Positions 1 to 7,622 of a stretch of DNA of 10,819 nucleotides are shown piece by piece. The stretch is from positions 33,941 through 44,759 of the forward strand of contig DFDY01000064.1 of the NCBI GenBank assembly GCA_002368955.1, written 5' to 3'. This stretch comes from Bacteroidales bacterium UBA3816. GTDB lineage: Bacteria; Bacteroidota; Bacteroidia; Bacteroidales; P3. The position numbers and the translations under genes were made by a program. Numbering within the stretch: the first letter of the stretch is position 1; each line of letters opens with the position of its first letter. The notes beneath the pieces were generated by a model. It did not search any database. It was not told the DNA's origin and saw nothing but the letters and a program-made list of their open reading frames with translations.

Positions 1-1452
1 GTCTATTTCGACGGCCGCGAGGTCGACCAGTACAACACCCTCCTCGGTTCCCTCACCCTCGACTACCACCCCTCCGACGACTTCCAATTGCGCTGGACAA
101 CCTCGGCGCAGTACAACCGCGAGCAGGAGCTCTACGACATTCAAGACCAGTACTGGCTCTATGAGGTCGGCATAGGCGAGAATGCGGGCGACACCAACCG
201 TTTCGACCGCGGCGTGGGCACCTTCCTCGAACATGCCCGCAACTACCTGGACATGGGCATCTATGCCACCGAGTTCCGGGCCGTGCGCTATGCCTCCCTT
301 GGCAATTGGGATTTCGGCGTCAAGGCCCAGTTGGAGCAGATCCGCGACCGCATGCGCGAATGGAAATGGGTCGACAGTGCTGGCTACAGCTTCCCCACCG
401 ACCACCACATCCCCGGGCTCGACGACACCGCCGTCTTCAACCCCCAGTTGCAACTCTACTGCCATGCCGACAACCAAATCCAAACCCTCCGAGGCACCGC
501 CTATCTCCAGCGCGAGGTCAACCTCTTCACCCGCAAGGACAACCTGGTGCGTTTTCTTGCCGGTGTGCGCGGGCAGTACTATACCACCACGGCGCAGGGT
601 GGTCACCTGGGTGCGCAGTTCCTTCTCTCGCCCCGCCTGTCGGTCAACTACAAGCCCCACAGCAGCCGCGACATCCTCTACCGTCTGGCCGCCGGAGTCT
701 ATCAGCAACCCTACCTCTATCGCGAAATGCGCCGTCTCGACGGCTCTCTCCGAGCCGACCTTCCCGCTCAGACCTCCTATCAGGCCACCGGCACGGTCGA
801 CTGGAACATACGCCTCTGGGACAAGCCCTTCCGCTTCACCGCAGATGTCTACTACAAGTACATAACCCATCTGGTGCCCTACACCATCGACAACCTCCGC
901 ATCCGCTATAATCCCGATCAGGAAGCCGTAGGCTACGCCACCGGAGTCAGCCTGCGGGTCAATGGCGACTTCGTCCCCGGACTGGAGTCCTGGGCCAGCC
1001 TCTCCCTCATGCAAACCCAGGAGAAATTCCTCGGCGACACCCTAGGCTGGATCTCCCGCCCCACCGACCAGCGGCTCAACTTCAAAATCTTCTTCCAAGA
1101 CTACATCCCCACCCTCCCCTGGTGGCGCATGAGCCTCAGCCTCCTTTTCGGCACCCGCACCCCCGTCACCTTCCCCTACCAGAAAGACCGTGCCATCCGC
1201 AACACCCTGCCCCCTTATTTCCGTGTCGACTGGGGCAACACGATCCAACTCACCCGCTTCGAGAAGATTCGCAACTCCAAGGTGGGCCGCCTCTTCGACG
1301 ACCTCTCCCTCGGCATCGAAGTCTTCAACCTCTTCAACTATCGCAACGTGGTCTCCTTCATCTGGGTGGCCGACTACACCAACGAGTACTATGCCGTCCC
1401 CAACTACCTCACCGCCCGCCAAGTCAACGTAAAACTCACGGCCACCTTCTAA
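1..1452 (+). CDS. TonB-dependent receptor, C-terminal part (5' end outside window)
   Basis: The reading frame is open from base 1, so the N-terminal signal peptide, plug and early barrel lie upstream of the window; 483 codons remain. The visible part is made of alternating aromatic/polar stretches typical of outer-membrane beta-strands (for example near FRFTADVYYKYITHLVPY and LSLGIEVFNLFNYRNVVSF) and ends in KLTATF, a C-terminal Phe as expected for BAM-assembled porins. The segment 'GIEVFNLFNYRN' is characteristic of the last strands of TonB-dependent receptors. The role is probably energised uptake of a nutrient across the outer membrane; the substrate cannot be told. No SusD-like partner follows; the next gene is an M16 protein 68 bp downstream with no terminator between, so the two may be co-transcribed. 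Composition is GC-rich, like arcC and the ornithine carbamoyltransferase gene. Confidence 0.88.
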   Translation, partial: VYFDGREVDQYNTLLGSLTLDYHPSDDFQLRWTTSAQYNREQELYDIQDQYWLYEVGIGENAGDTNRFDRGVGTFLEHARNYLDMGIYATEFRAVRYASLGNWDFGVKAQLEQIRDRMREWKWVDSAGYSFPTDHHIPGLDDTAVFNPQLQLYCHADNQIQTLRGTAYLQREVNLFTRKDNLVRFLAGVRGQYYTTTAQGGHLGAQFLLSPRLSVNYKPHSSRDILYRLAAGVYQQPYLYREMRRLDGSLRADLPAQTSYQATGTVDWNIRLWDKPFRFTADVYYKYITHLVPYTIDNLRIRYNPDQEAVGYATGVSLRVNGDFVPGLESWASLSLMQTQEKFLGDTLGWISRPTDQRLNFKIFFQDYIPTLPWWRMSLSLLFGTRTPVTFPYQKDRAIRNTLPPYFRVDWGNTIQLTRFEKIRNSKVGRLFDDLSLGIEVFNLFNYRNVVSFIWVADYTNEYYAVPNYLTARQVNVKLTATF

Positions 1453-1460
1453 AACTAAAA

Positions 1461-1498
1461 ACTATAAACTAAAAACTATAAACTAAATACTATAAACT
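1461..1498. repeat. AT-rich 14-nt tandem repeat in spacer
   Basis: Three copies of ACTATAAACT (1461-1470, 1475-1484, 1489-1498), separated by AAAA and AAAT, give a 14-nt period. The repeat starts just after the receptor stop codon. A related but less regular ACTATAAA sequence lies just upstream of arcC (8433-8455). Confidence 0.8.
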
Positions 1499-1520
1499 CG
1501 TTAACTATTAACTAAAAAAA

Positions 1521-2786
1521 ATGCTCACCCCTCCATCTGTCGCCCCGCTGGTTCCGCAGCAGCACCGTCTGCCCAATGGCAACGTCCTTTATTTTTTCCC
1601 CAACGACAACCTCGACCTGGTCAAACTCGACTTCACCGTCGAGGCGGGCAGTGCCTACCAGCAGTTCCGGTCGCAGGCCCATGCCGCCAACAAACTCTTT
1701 GGTGAGGCCACCGCACTCCACGATGCCCAAACCATTGCAGAGTTCCTCGATTTCCGCGGCATCTTTGTGGAACGTATGGCCGACACCTGTCAGGGCAACC
1801 TCTCCTATTATTTCCTCCGCAAATATGCCGGCGAGCTTTTCCCTCTCTTGCGCGAAATGTTTGACCACCCGCTGGTCACACCCCAACTTTTCGAGGCCTA
1901 CATGGCCCAGCGCCGACAAAAATTAGCCACCAACTTCCAGCAGACTAACTACGTGGCCCGCAACCGTTTCTATGAACTTCTTTATGGCTTCGACCACCCC
2001 CTGGGGTGTTATGCCACCGTCCACGACCTCGACCACCTCACCCTCGACTCTGTCCGTCAGTTCCTACATCAGCATTATGGCCTTGCCCACGCCCATATCG
2101 TCTTGGCCGGCCATGTCGATGACGAACTGCTGGTCCTAGCCGACCGCTATTTTGCGCCCCAACCCTCTTCGGACCAACAGCCTTTAAGACTCCAACTTCC
2201 TGCGCCCGCCCCTAGTGCTTCCGCCCAGGCCAGCCCAACGGTGCTAATGCCCTCCGCAGTCCAGTCCTCGCTGCGCATCGGGCGAGTGCTGCCCCTGGCA
2301 TGGCACGACCCCCGTTATGCCCAGTTCATGGTTCTCAGCACAGTCCTGGGCGGCTATTTTGGCTCCCGCCTTATGAGCAACATTCGCGAGGACAAAGGCT
2401 ACACCTACGGCATCTACAGCCAAACCCATGTCTACCGCGACAGCATAGTCTTCTTCATCACGGCCGAAGTGGCGGCCCAGGCCACCGGACCAGCCGTCAG
2501 CGAAGTCATGCGCGAAATCGAACGCCTGCAGCAGCAGCCCATCCCTGAGGAGGAGTTGGAACGCGTCCGCAATGTCATGATGGGCGACTTCATCCGCAGT
2601 ATCGACGGCACCTTCGAACTCTCCGAGCGTTACCGTCAGATGTACTTCACGGATGTCACCGAGCAGCTGACCACAAACTACTTCGATTCTGTCCAGCACG
2701 TCACCCCCGCCCAACTCCAGGCCCTCGCCCAGCAATACCTCAGCCCCCTTACCACCGTCACCGCCGGCCCCGCCGCCGTGCAATAA
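1521..2786 (+). CDS. M16 (insulinase/pitrilysin-type) family protein, probably catalytically inactive
   Basis: The 421-residue protein has the two-lobe layout of bacterial M16B proteins, which normally work in pairs: an N-terminal lobe (about 15-190) with the opening LPNGNVLYFF and 'EAGSAYQ', and a C-terminal lobe with 'SNIREDKGYTYGIYS', the conserved Arg/Tyr substrate-binding segment. Where active members have the inverted zinc motif HxxEH, this protein reads H54-A-A-N-K58, and the distal zinc-ligand Glu region reads QRRQKL, so zinc ligands and the catalytic Glu are missing. By family analogy it is the non-catalytic subunit that helps bind peptide for an active M16 partner encoded elsewhere. 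There is no signal peptide, which suggests a cytoplasmic location. The ATG follows an A-rich stretch with no Shine-Dalgarno sequence, as is usual in Bacteroidetes. Confidence 0.85.
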   Translation: MLTPPSVAPLVPQQHRLPNGNVLYFFPNDNLDLVKLDFTVEAGSAYQQFRSQAHAANKLFGEATALHDAQTIAEFLDFRGIFVERMADTCQGNLSYYFLRKYAGELFPLLREMFDHPLVTPQLFEAYMAQRRQKLATNFQQTNYVARNRFYELLYGFDHPLGCYATVHDLDHLTLDSVRQFLHQHYGLAHAHIVLAGHVDDELLVLADRYFAPQPSSDQQPLRLQLPAPAPSASAQASPTVLMPSAVQSSLRIGRVLPLAWHDPRYAQFMVLSTVLGGYFGSRLMSNIREDKGYTYGIYSQTHVYRDSIVFFITAEVAAQATGPAVSEVMREIERLQQQPIPEEELERVRNVMMGDFIRSIDGTFELSERYRQMYFTDVTEQLTTNYFDSVQHVTPAQLQALAQQYLSPLTTVTAGPAAVQ

Positions 2787-2827
2787 GCAGTATTATTCCC
2801 CCCAAAAAGATCGACAACATCTGTCGG

Positions 2828-2881
2828 AGTAGAGTGACCTGTACACAATATCATAGGCCACTCTACTTTCGTTATTTTTTA
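2828..2881 (+). terminator. Probable intrinsic terminator after the M16 gene
   Basis: A perfect 9-bp stem AGTAGAGTG / CACTCTACT (2828-2836 with 2859-2867) is extended inward past one mismatch by CCT/AGG. It is followed by a T-rich tail (2868-2881). It lies 42 nt after the M16 stop codon and would separate the core genes from the island that follows. Confidence 0.7.
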
Positions 2882-2985
2882 TGCCTTTCCTTAGTGGAAA
2901 TACAAAAAGCCATGACATATCCGAGAATCAATTAATGGTAAAATTGTGATAATTTGCGTTTTGTATATTTTTTTTATGTATCTTG

Positions 2986-3015
2986 CTTGAGATTGAATTT
3001 TTTTATGTAAATTTG
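2986..3015 (+). promoter_or_regulatory. Candidate Bacteroidetes-type promoter upstream of the Zorya operon
   Basis: TAAATTTG at 3008-3015 matches the Bacteroidetes -7 consensus TAnnTTTG exactly. CTTG at 2986-2989, 18 nt upstream, is a plausible -33 element (consensus TTTG). Transcription would begin near 3021, giving a leader of about 300 nt before zorA. The region is AT-rich, so a chance match is possible. Confidence 0.45.
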
Positions 3016-3318
3016 CAACCGCTTTCGAGAGATAGAAAGCAGTAAGCAAGAAAAGCATTGCGATATGGTCCTTTGATAGAAATTCGCCAAGTTTCAAGAG
3101 GAGGGATTGAGCATTTTTGCTTTCGCTTGATGAGTATGCTATTGGCTCACGCCTCAGGCATATCCTCAGGCGTGAGATATGTTCTTTTAGACCCCGTTTC
3201 CTCTAAGGTGTTTGGCGATACCTCTATCAAGACGGACATGAGCACATAACCTCATGCCTTTTCTTTTATTAGATGTGTAACGTTCCGTTGGAGGTTCGGG
3301 CTACAATTAACTATATTA
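3016..3318 (+). other. Long structured leader before zorA, no supported gene
   Basis: This stretch lies between the candidate promoter and the zorA start. At its beginning is a small perfect hairpin, GCTTTC / GAAAGC (3021-3026 with 3035-3040). In the middle is a strong hairpin (3146-3176). A GGAGG at 3290-3294 lies 24 nt from the zorA ATG, too far to be its ribosome binding site. A 39-codon reading frame from ATG 3130 to 3249 spans the hairpin; it has no well-placed ribosome binding site and no recognisable product, so it is not called. The upstream part of the spacer (2882-2985) is AT-rich and shows nothing I can name. Confidence 0.5.
3146..3176 (+). promoter_or_regulatory. Strong hairpin in the zorA leader (attenuator-like)
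   Basis: CTCACGCCT (3146-3154) pairs perfectly with AGGCGTGAG (3168-3176). After one C-C mismatch, AGG pairs with CCT, leaving a 5-nt loop CATAT. A weak T-rich stretch (TGTTCTTTT, about 3180-3188) follows. It could be an attenuator or transcript-stabilising structure for the operon, or part of an unrecognised small RNA. Confidence 0.5.
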
Positions 3319-4847
3319 ATGAATTATTTTACAACGATATTATTTACCGCAATCGTAGTAATAGTATGCTTATCTTGCATACAATACGTTAAGTCCAAGA
3401 AGGACAATGGAGAATTAGAGACAAAAAAAGATGGATTGAGCAACTTCCATCATTGGTATCAACTATTGGTGTATTGGGAACATTCCTCGGAATCACAATA
3501 GGTCTTATTAATTTCAAGACACAAGATATAGCTGGGAGCATTCCCACTTTGTTAGGTGGACTCAGAACGGCATTCTTCACGTCACTTGCAGGCATGATTG
3601 GCTCTCTCATAATATCAAAACAGGTGAACGGCTATTATGATGAAATAGAAAAGGGGGTGTCGGATTCTACAATAGCAGCATCAATGGTAGTGAAGTCAGT
3701 TGAAAGCCTTACTTTGGTACAAAAGAACCAAATACAAGCACAGAGTAAATTCTACAACGATATGACAACGAGAATCAACATGATTGAGAAAACCATTACA
3801 GACTTAGGGTCAAGTCAAGTGGATAAAGAACAAATCAATGGATTGCAGAACCAAATTATGAAAGCTCAATCGTTATTGCAAAAAGGTATAGACAAGCAGA
3901 TAATCCCAAATCTTAATAAGGCACAAGCAAATACTGAACAGGTTGCTAAAATGGTTCCCGATGTGCAACGGCTAAATAGCAACATTGGTGAGTTATTGGG
4001 TATCAGTAGTGCTATGCCATCTCAGCTGAATGAGATGTCAGAGAAAGTTACCAAACTCACAGATAAACTCCATAGCGAAGTATTGGAGATAGAGGATGCC
4101 ATGAACCAAACGAACCACCTCTTAGAATTAAAATTTAACGAGTTTACCGAATTGTTAAAGAAAAGCAACACAGAGGCTTTGGTAGAAGTGATGAAAAAGG
4201 TTACAGAGGAATTTCAAAAGCAAATGGGTGTACTTATTAACAAACTGGTTCAAGAAAATTTTGACCAACTCAATAAAAGTGTTGCACAGTTAAATACTTG
4301 GCAGATTGAGAATAAAGAAATGATTACTTCACTGACAAAGCAATACAAGCAGATGGCGGATAACTTTGATGCCACTTCGGTTACCCTCACAAATGTCAGT
4401 GGAGATACCGAACTATTAGTTAGTGAAGGTGGAAAATTGAGGCAGATTATAGATGCACTTAACAAGGTTCTCATTGAAGATACCAAATTTGTTGAAGTCT
4501 CATCGAAACTTGCCGAGACTGCTGATTTGACCAAAGATAATATGTTGAAGTTTGATGAATCAACCAAGTCTCTAAATGATTGGGTGCGTAAACAGAGAAG
4601 CTTTGTTGAAGGAGTCACCTTGCTTATTAACAAACTTGATGAGATAAACAAGATTAATGATTATAGTGAAGAGTTTTGGAAAGAGACCAAGAAGGGTTTA
4701 AATGAAGCTGTTGGAACAATTCGTGGCAGCATTAATGCTCTCAATAATGAAATTGGTGAACTTGACGAACATTTTTACCAAAGACTTAATGCTACATTAT
4801 CCGAATTAGATACTTGTATGCAAGCGATGATACAAGGAAGGAGGTAA
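3319..4847 (+). CDS. zorA: ZorA-like motor protein of a type II Zorya system, split by a -1 frame change
   Basis: ZorA is a MotA/ExbB-like proton-channel subunit; with ZorB it forms a membrane motor thought to sense phage entry and to activate a nuclease. The 5' frame starts at ATG 3319 with a TM helix (MNYFTTILFTAIVVIVCLSC), but alone it stops at 3501 after 60 residues. The rest is in another frame, open to 4847. A one-base backward step on the A7 run (3423-3429) joins them as ETKK-RWIEQLPSLVSTIGVLGTF, giving about 509 residues without gaps. TM2 (about 47-66) and TM3 (about 77-98) carry the MotA/ExbB-type 'GVLGTFLGITIGL' and 'LRTAFFTSLAGMIGSLI'. A polar tail of about 410 residues, rich in coiled-coil-like stretches, follows; this is the hallmark of ZorA and is not seen in ordinary ExbB/TolQ. 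ExbB or TolQ is less likely because of this tail and the HNH partner. The gene may be intact by programmed frameshifting, switched off by slippage, or affected by a sequencing error. Confidence 0.82.
3409..3451 (+). promoter_or_regulatory. Candidate -1 ribosomal frameshift signal (or indel site) in zorA
   Basis: In the starting frame the codons are ACA AAA AAA GAT, so the slippery heptamer A AAA AAA (3423-3429) is in register for a -1 shift. GGAG (3409-3412) lies exactly 10 nt upstream, the stimulatory spacing known from E. coli dnaX. A perfect 6-bp hairpin GATGGA / TCCATC (3430-3435 with 3446-3451) lies directly downstream. The hairpin has no spacer, whereas dnaX-type sites usually have several nucleotides. 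An eighth A would restore the frame equally well. Confidence 0.5.
4838..4845 (+). promoter_or_regulatory. Strong Shine-Dalgarno site for zorB
   Basis: AAGGAGGT lies 5 nt before the zorB ATG and overlaps the last codons and stop of zorA. Most Bacteroidetes genes lack such a sequence; its presence fixes the zorB start and fits an imported operon. Confidence 0.7.
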
Positions 4848-4850
4848 TGT

Positions 4851-5561
4851 ATGGCAAAGACAGATGTTTGGATGTCAGTTTCTGACCTTATGACAGGTTT
4901 AATGATTATCTTCCTTTTCGTTACTGTTTCATATATGGTAAAGGTTCAGGACAATCAATCAGTGCTTACGGACTATGTAGATACAAAAAAGAGCCTTCAC
5001 GACAAATTGGTAAAAGAGTTCCAAGGCGATACTCAACGATGGCAGATGTCTATCGGTAAGGACCTGACGATGAAGTTTGAGAATCCAACCGTTCTTTTTT
5101 CTCAGGGTGAATATGATTTGACTCCTCAATTCCAAGACATATTGGAAGAGTTTCTGCCTCGCTATTTTAACATTCTACTGAACGATAGTTTAAGTGATAG
5201 AATCCAAGAAATACGTATTGAAGGGCATACCGATACTGTCCCATATCCCAGTCTGGATTCAGACCCCTACATAGCAAATATTATTCTTTCACAACGACGT
5301 GCTTTGAGTGTAGTGGAATATTTTAGAGGATTACCTTCTTTCCAACAATACACCGAGGAACAGCAAAGAAAAATAGAGTTTTGGCTTACTGCTACTGGTT
5401 TTTCTTATGGAAAAACATTAGACAATGAGGGGAAATATACTATGGTTACCAATAAACCAATCAATTTGGACAAATCAAGAAGGGTCGAAATACGGATTGT
5501 AACAAGTGGTGATGAGATATTGGAGAGCTTTGTGGAAAAGAATGAAAAAGGATTATTATAA
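4851..5561 (+). CDS. zorB: ZorB-like motor protein (MotB/OmpA-like), Zorya system
   Basis: The 236-residue protein has a short cytoplasmic N-terminus and one TM helix (about 10-30) with the motif VSDLMTGLMIIFLF. Asp12 occupies the position of the ion-conducting aspartate conserved in MotB and ZorB. A linker follows, then a C-terminal OmpA-like peptidoglycan-binding domain (about 75-218) with IEGHTDT (123-129), LSQRRA (146-151) and DKSRRVEIRI (207-216). By family knowledge ZorB dimers sit inside a ZorA pentamer and anchor the motor to the cell wall. The gene begins 3 nt after the zorA stop, with a strong ribosome binding site, and overlaps the next gene by one base (TAATG), so the three genes form one operon. 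MotB or Pal are alternatives by domain alone, but the neighbours favour ZorB. Confidence 0.87.
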   Translation: MAKTDVWMSVSDLMTGLMIIFLFVTVSYMVKVQDNQSVLTDYVDTKKSLHDKLVKEFQGDTQRWQMSIGKDLTMKFENPTVLFSQGEYDLTPQFQDILEEFLPRYFNILLNDSLSDRIQEIRIEGHTDTVPYPSLDSDPYIANIILSQRRALSVVEYFRGLPSFQQYTEEQQRKIEFWLTATGFSYGKTLDNEGKYTMVTNKPINLDKSRRVEIRIVTSGDEILESFVEKNEKGLL

Positions 5562-6409
5562 TGAGAGAAACACCCATATACGATTTCAATAAATTGAAAT
5601 CTGCCTTAACGGATCTCGGATTTACAATTGGAGAGGCTAAGCCATACCGACCTCTTGATATTGCCGATGTCGATTTATCCAACATCCAAAGTGGCGAAGT
5701 TGAGATTTCTGATGAAGGTATTTTCTATATTAATCCAGATACAGGCACTAAACAACAAATATTTCTTTATAAAAAAGCAGTTTTTTTGGAATACAGAGGT
5801 GTAAGAAAAAAACCTTCGATGCATCTAACCAACTGTGAGGCCATTCAGGATTGGGGTGAGAACCAATATAGAAGAGCAAATACTGGTTCTGTGATCGTAT
5901 GGGATAAAAGTAGTCACCGAGAGGTTGAGGTAACTGGATTGCCTTTGTGTTCATATTGTCGAAGAAAAATGTTTCTTACAGAATCGTCAATTGAACAGGC
6001 AAGAACATCTGATGAGTTTGAACAATTATTAAGGGAGGCGGGTAAAAAAAAGTCAGATATAGAAGAAAACGATACCGACTTGGAAGGCTATATTTGGGAA
6101 TGGCAAAAGATTTCACAGGCATATAGAACAAAGAAGAATTATACTTGCGAAATATGTGGTTTCTCTCCTGAGAACAGAATGGATAGGCAATACATGCACG
6201 TACACCATAAGGACGGAATAAAGACCCATAACGAAGAAACCAATCTTCAGTGTCTCTGTATAGCTTGCCATTCAAAAATCAATCAGTCTCATCAAGAAAA
6301 TTTCTCAAAAGGAGCAAACAAGATTATGCTGGATTCGTTCAAGAAGAAATATCCTAACGCTGGGCAAGAAAAACACCCAGTGCATAGTGACGAAGATTTA
6401 CCATTCTGA
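5561..6409 (+). CDS. zorE: ZorE-like HNH endonuclease, effector of the type II Zorya system
   Basis: The 282-residue protein has a C-terminal HNH nuclease domain. Zinc-binding pairs C196-x2-C199 and C233-x2-C236 surround the catalytic core: HVHHKDG (213-219, His215/His216), Asn228 and His237. Residues 1-140 form a separate domain with a segment around KPSMHLTNCEAIQDW (84-98) and a further Cys pair, C130-x2-C133. An upstream His/Cys-rich domain of this kind also occurs in other HNH-type defence proteins, so it may be a recognition or zinc-knuckle module. In type II Zorya, ZorE replaces the ZorC/ZorD pair and is thought to cut or nick invading DNA once the ZorAB motor is triggered. Its start overlaps the zorB stop by one base. 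No helicase gene follows, consistent with type II. The assignment to ZorE rests on the HNH motif plus context, not on an alignment. Confidence 0.8.
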   Translation: MRETPIYDFNKLKSALTDLGFTIGEAKPYRPLDIADVDLSNIQSGEVEISDEGIFYINPDTGTKQQIFLYKKAVFLEYRGVRKKPSMHLTNCEAIQDWGENQYRRANTGSVIVWDKSSHREVEVTGLPLCSYCRRKMFLTESSIEQARTSDEFEQLLREAGKKKSDIEENDTDLEGYIWEWQKISQAYRTKKNYTCEICGFSPENRMDRQYMHVHHKDGIKTHNEETNLQCLCIACHSKINQSHQENFSKGANKIMLDSFKKKYPNAGQEKHPVHSDEDLPF

Positions 6410-6558
6410 GCAGGCTTTTTATTCTTTTTTAATAGGATGACAAAAAACATCTGTTTTGATTGAAAAATGTTGATTCGGCTTTTAGTGATAAAAAGAAAGA
6501 GAAATACAATAAGAACTCTCAGCTACTTATCGTAGTTAAGACCACAATGCATCCCTGA

Positions 6559-6906
6559 TGTGTGGACCACGACCTGATTATCCGTCTGGCTCATCGCGAT
6601 GAACAACTGATGAAATATCTAGGCGTAACAAAAATTCCAGTGCAACGCGATATGTTTGGCAATGCCGAGTTGCCGGAAGGTGGCATTCTGTTGGACAACG
6701 GTATGGTGGCCATACAACGGAAAAAAATGCCCGACAAGGGACAGCGAAAGGCTTGCGGCTGCATGGTGAGCAAGGACATAGGACAATATAACACTTGTTT
6801 GCACCAATGCGAATACTGCTATGCTACTGCCAGCAAGGAGATTGCTCAGCGCAACTGGAGTCTGCATCAAGCCAATCCACAAGGGGAGACAATTACGGGA
6901 AGATAA
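6559..6906 (+). pseudogene. 3' remnant of a DUF1848 gene
   Basis: About 115 codons remain. They start at the 'CVDHDLI' motif and continue through KGQRKACGC and the cysteine-rich DIGQYNTCLHQCEYCYA to an apparently intact C-terminus. These match the end of DUF1848 proteins, which are normally around 300 residues and have a Cys cluster thought to bind an Fe-S cluster. A TGA directly precedes the conserved Cys (6556-6558), and nothing upstream resembles the missing N-terminal part. The only possible start is an internal GTG (6562) without a ribosome binding site. It is most likely the stump of a core gene cut during island insertion or rearrangement. A short expressed protein cannot be excluded. 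Confidence 0.7.
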
Positions 6907-6915
6907 CCTGTGGGC

Positions 6916-7149
6916 TTATGGCTGAGATGGGTGGGCGGTTTTGAGGAGGCCAAGTTCGATTAATAACTCATCAGTGAGGTAATCATCGCTCATGCAGTGC
7001 ATGTCGGCGATGCCGTTGCTTATGAGTTCGAAAGTTTTGGAATCGTAGAATTTGTTAAGCGCTTCTTCGTATGATAGTCCTGCTCGTTCGGCAAAGGATT
7101 TCACGATACGGGCATATTTCATCTGTAGTATTGCAGGGTTTGCTTCCAT
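6916..7149 (-). CDS. DUF3791 family small protein
   Basis: The 77-residue soluble protein carries the segments FYDSKTFELISNGIADMH and SDDYLTDELL, typical of DUF3791, a small family of unknown biochemical function often found next to DUF3990. The ATG lies 2 nt after the stop of the DUF3990 gene, so it is the last gene of a minus-strand operon. It converges on the DUF1848 remnant with a 9-nt gap and no visible terminator. In the toxin-antitoxin reading it would be a partner or antidote of the DUF3990 protein; that is inference from linkage. Confidence 0.75.
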   Translation of the reverse strand: MEANPAILQMKYARIVKSFAERAGLSYEEALNKFYDSKTFELISNGIADMHCMSDDYLTDELLIELGLLKTAHPSQP

Positions 7150-7151
7150 GG

Positions 7152-7622
7152 CTATAGGTTGTGAGAATTGATAAAATGGAGGTGATGGTCGAGTAATTCT
7201 TGGGAGGTGATGCAGAGCTGATGGTTGGGCTGTTTGTACTTCAGTTGGTCAAGGGCTTGTTCCTTGGTAATGATTCCAGAAAAGTAGAGGTCGACCGTAT
7301 TGAAGACTTTGTCGTCGGCAATGCCGCCTTCGATAATGTCAAATGTGGCGTGAGGCAGTCCTTTGCGACAGGCTGTTACGAAATCAAGCCATTCTTCGTT
7401 GTAGGTAGTAAATACATGGCTGGAAAAAAACTCAATGTCGTCATCTGGTTCATAGACATTGAGGATTGCCGTTTCGTCACGGTGAAGGAACCGTGCGCCA
7501 TATTCGATGGCTTGACTTTGGAGCAATGTCATGTAGAAGCCCATCCCGAAGTCTAAATGAGGCCGTGAGTGGTATATGTCGGGCTTTTCGATTCGGAGGG
7601 TCGATGTGTGGTATAGGATCAT
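7152..7622 (-). CDS. DUF3990 family protein, putative ADP-ribosyltransferase-like toxin
   Basis: The 156-residue protein shows the DUF3990 order of motifs: LYHTS (3-7), DFGMGFYMT (24-32), FDIIEGGIADDKVFNTV (94-110) and HQLCI (134-138). Pfam places DUF3990 in the ADP-ribosyl clan. The N-terminal 'LYH' and 'GFYMT' segments correspond to the first two NAD-binding motifs of H-Y-E type transferases; the third catalytic position is not a clear Glu and is probably the Gln of QLC. The likely activity is NAD-dependent modification of a protein, nucleic acid or small molecule; the target is unknown. The start overlaps the stop of the upstream DUF3791 gene by 4 nt (ATGA), and the second DUF3791 gene follows 2 nt later, so the three are translationally coupled. 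Position beside a Zorya operon suggests a defence or addiction role. Confidence 0.75.
   Translation of the reverse strand: MILYHTSTLRIEKPDIYHSRPHLDFGMGFYMTLLQSQAIEYGARFLHRDETAILNVYEPDDDIEFFSSHVFTTYNEEWLDFVTACRKGLPHATFDIIEGGIADDKVFNTVDLYFSGIITKEQALDQLKYKQPNHQLCITSQELLDHHLHFINSHNL

Noticed and set aside
2244..2783. 179-codon minus-strand frame opposite the M16 gene
   Set aside because: It is a shadow with Gly/Asp-rich unnatural composition; the plus strand matches the M16 C-terminal lobe.
2891..3097. 68-codon minus-strand frame in the spacer before zorA
   Set aside because: No ribosome binding site, no family, Lys/Ile-rich translation as expected from AT-rich DNA, and it runs against the candidate promoter.
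3058..3249. 63-codon plus-strand frame (or 39 codons from ATG 3130) in the zorA leader
   Set aside because: It starts with TTG or lacks a well-placed ribosome binding site, overlaps a strong hairpin, and has no recognisable product; a leader peptide remains possible.
3319..5561. ExbBD, TolQR or flagellar MotAB instead of ZorAB
   Set aside because: The long tail of the first protein, the OmpA-like domain of the second and the coupled HNH nuclease gene fit Zorya; no transport or flagellar genes are nearby.
7200..7556. 118-codon plus-strand frame opposite the DUF3990 gene
   Set aside because: It is a shadow of the minus-strand operon, which has conserved motifs and tight gene coupling.
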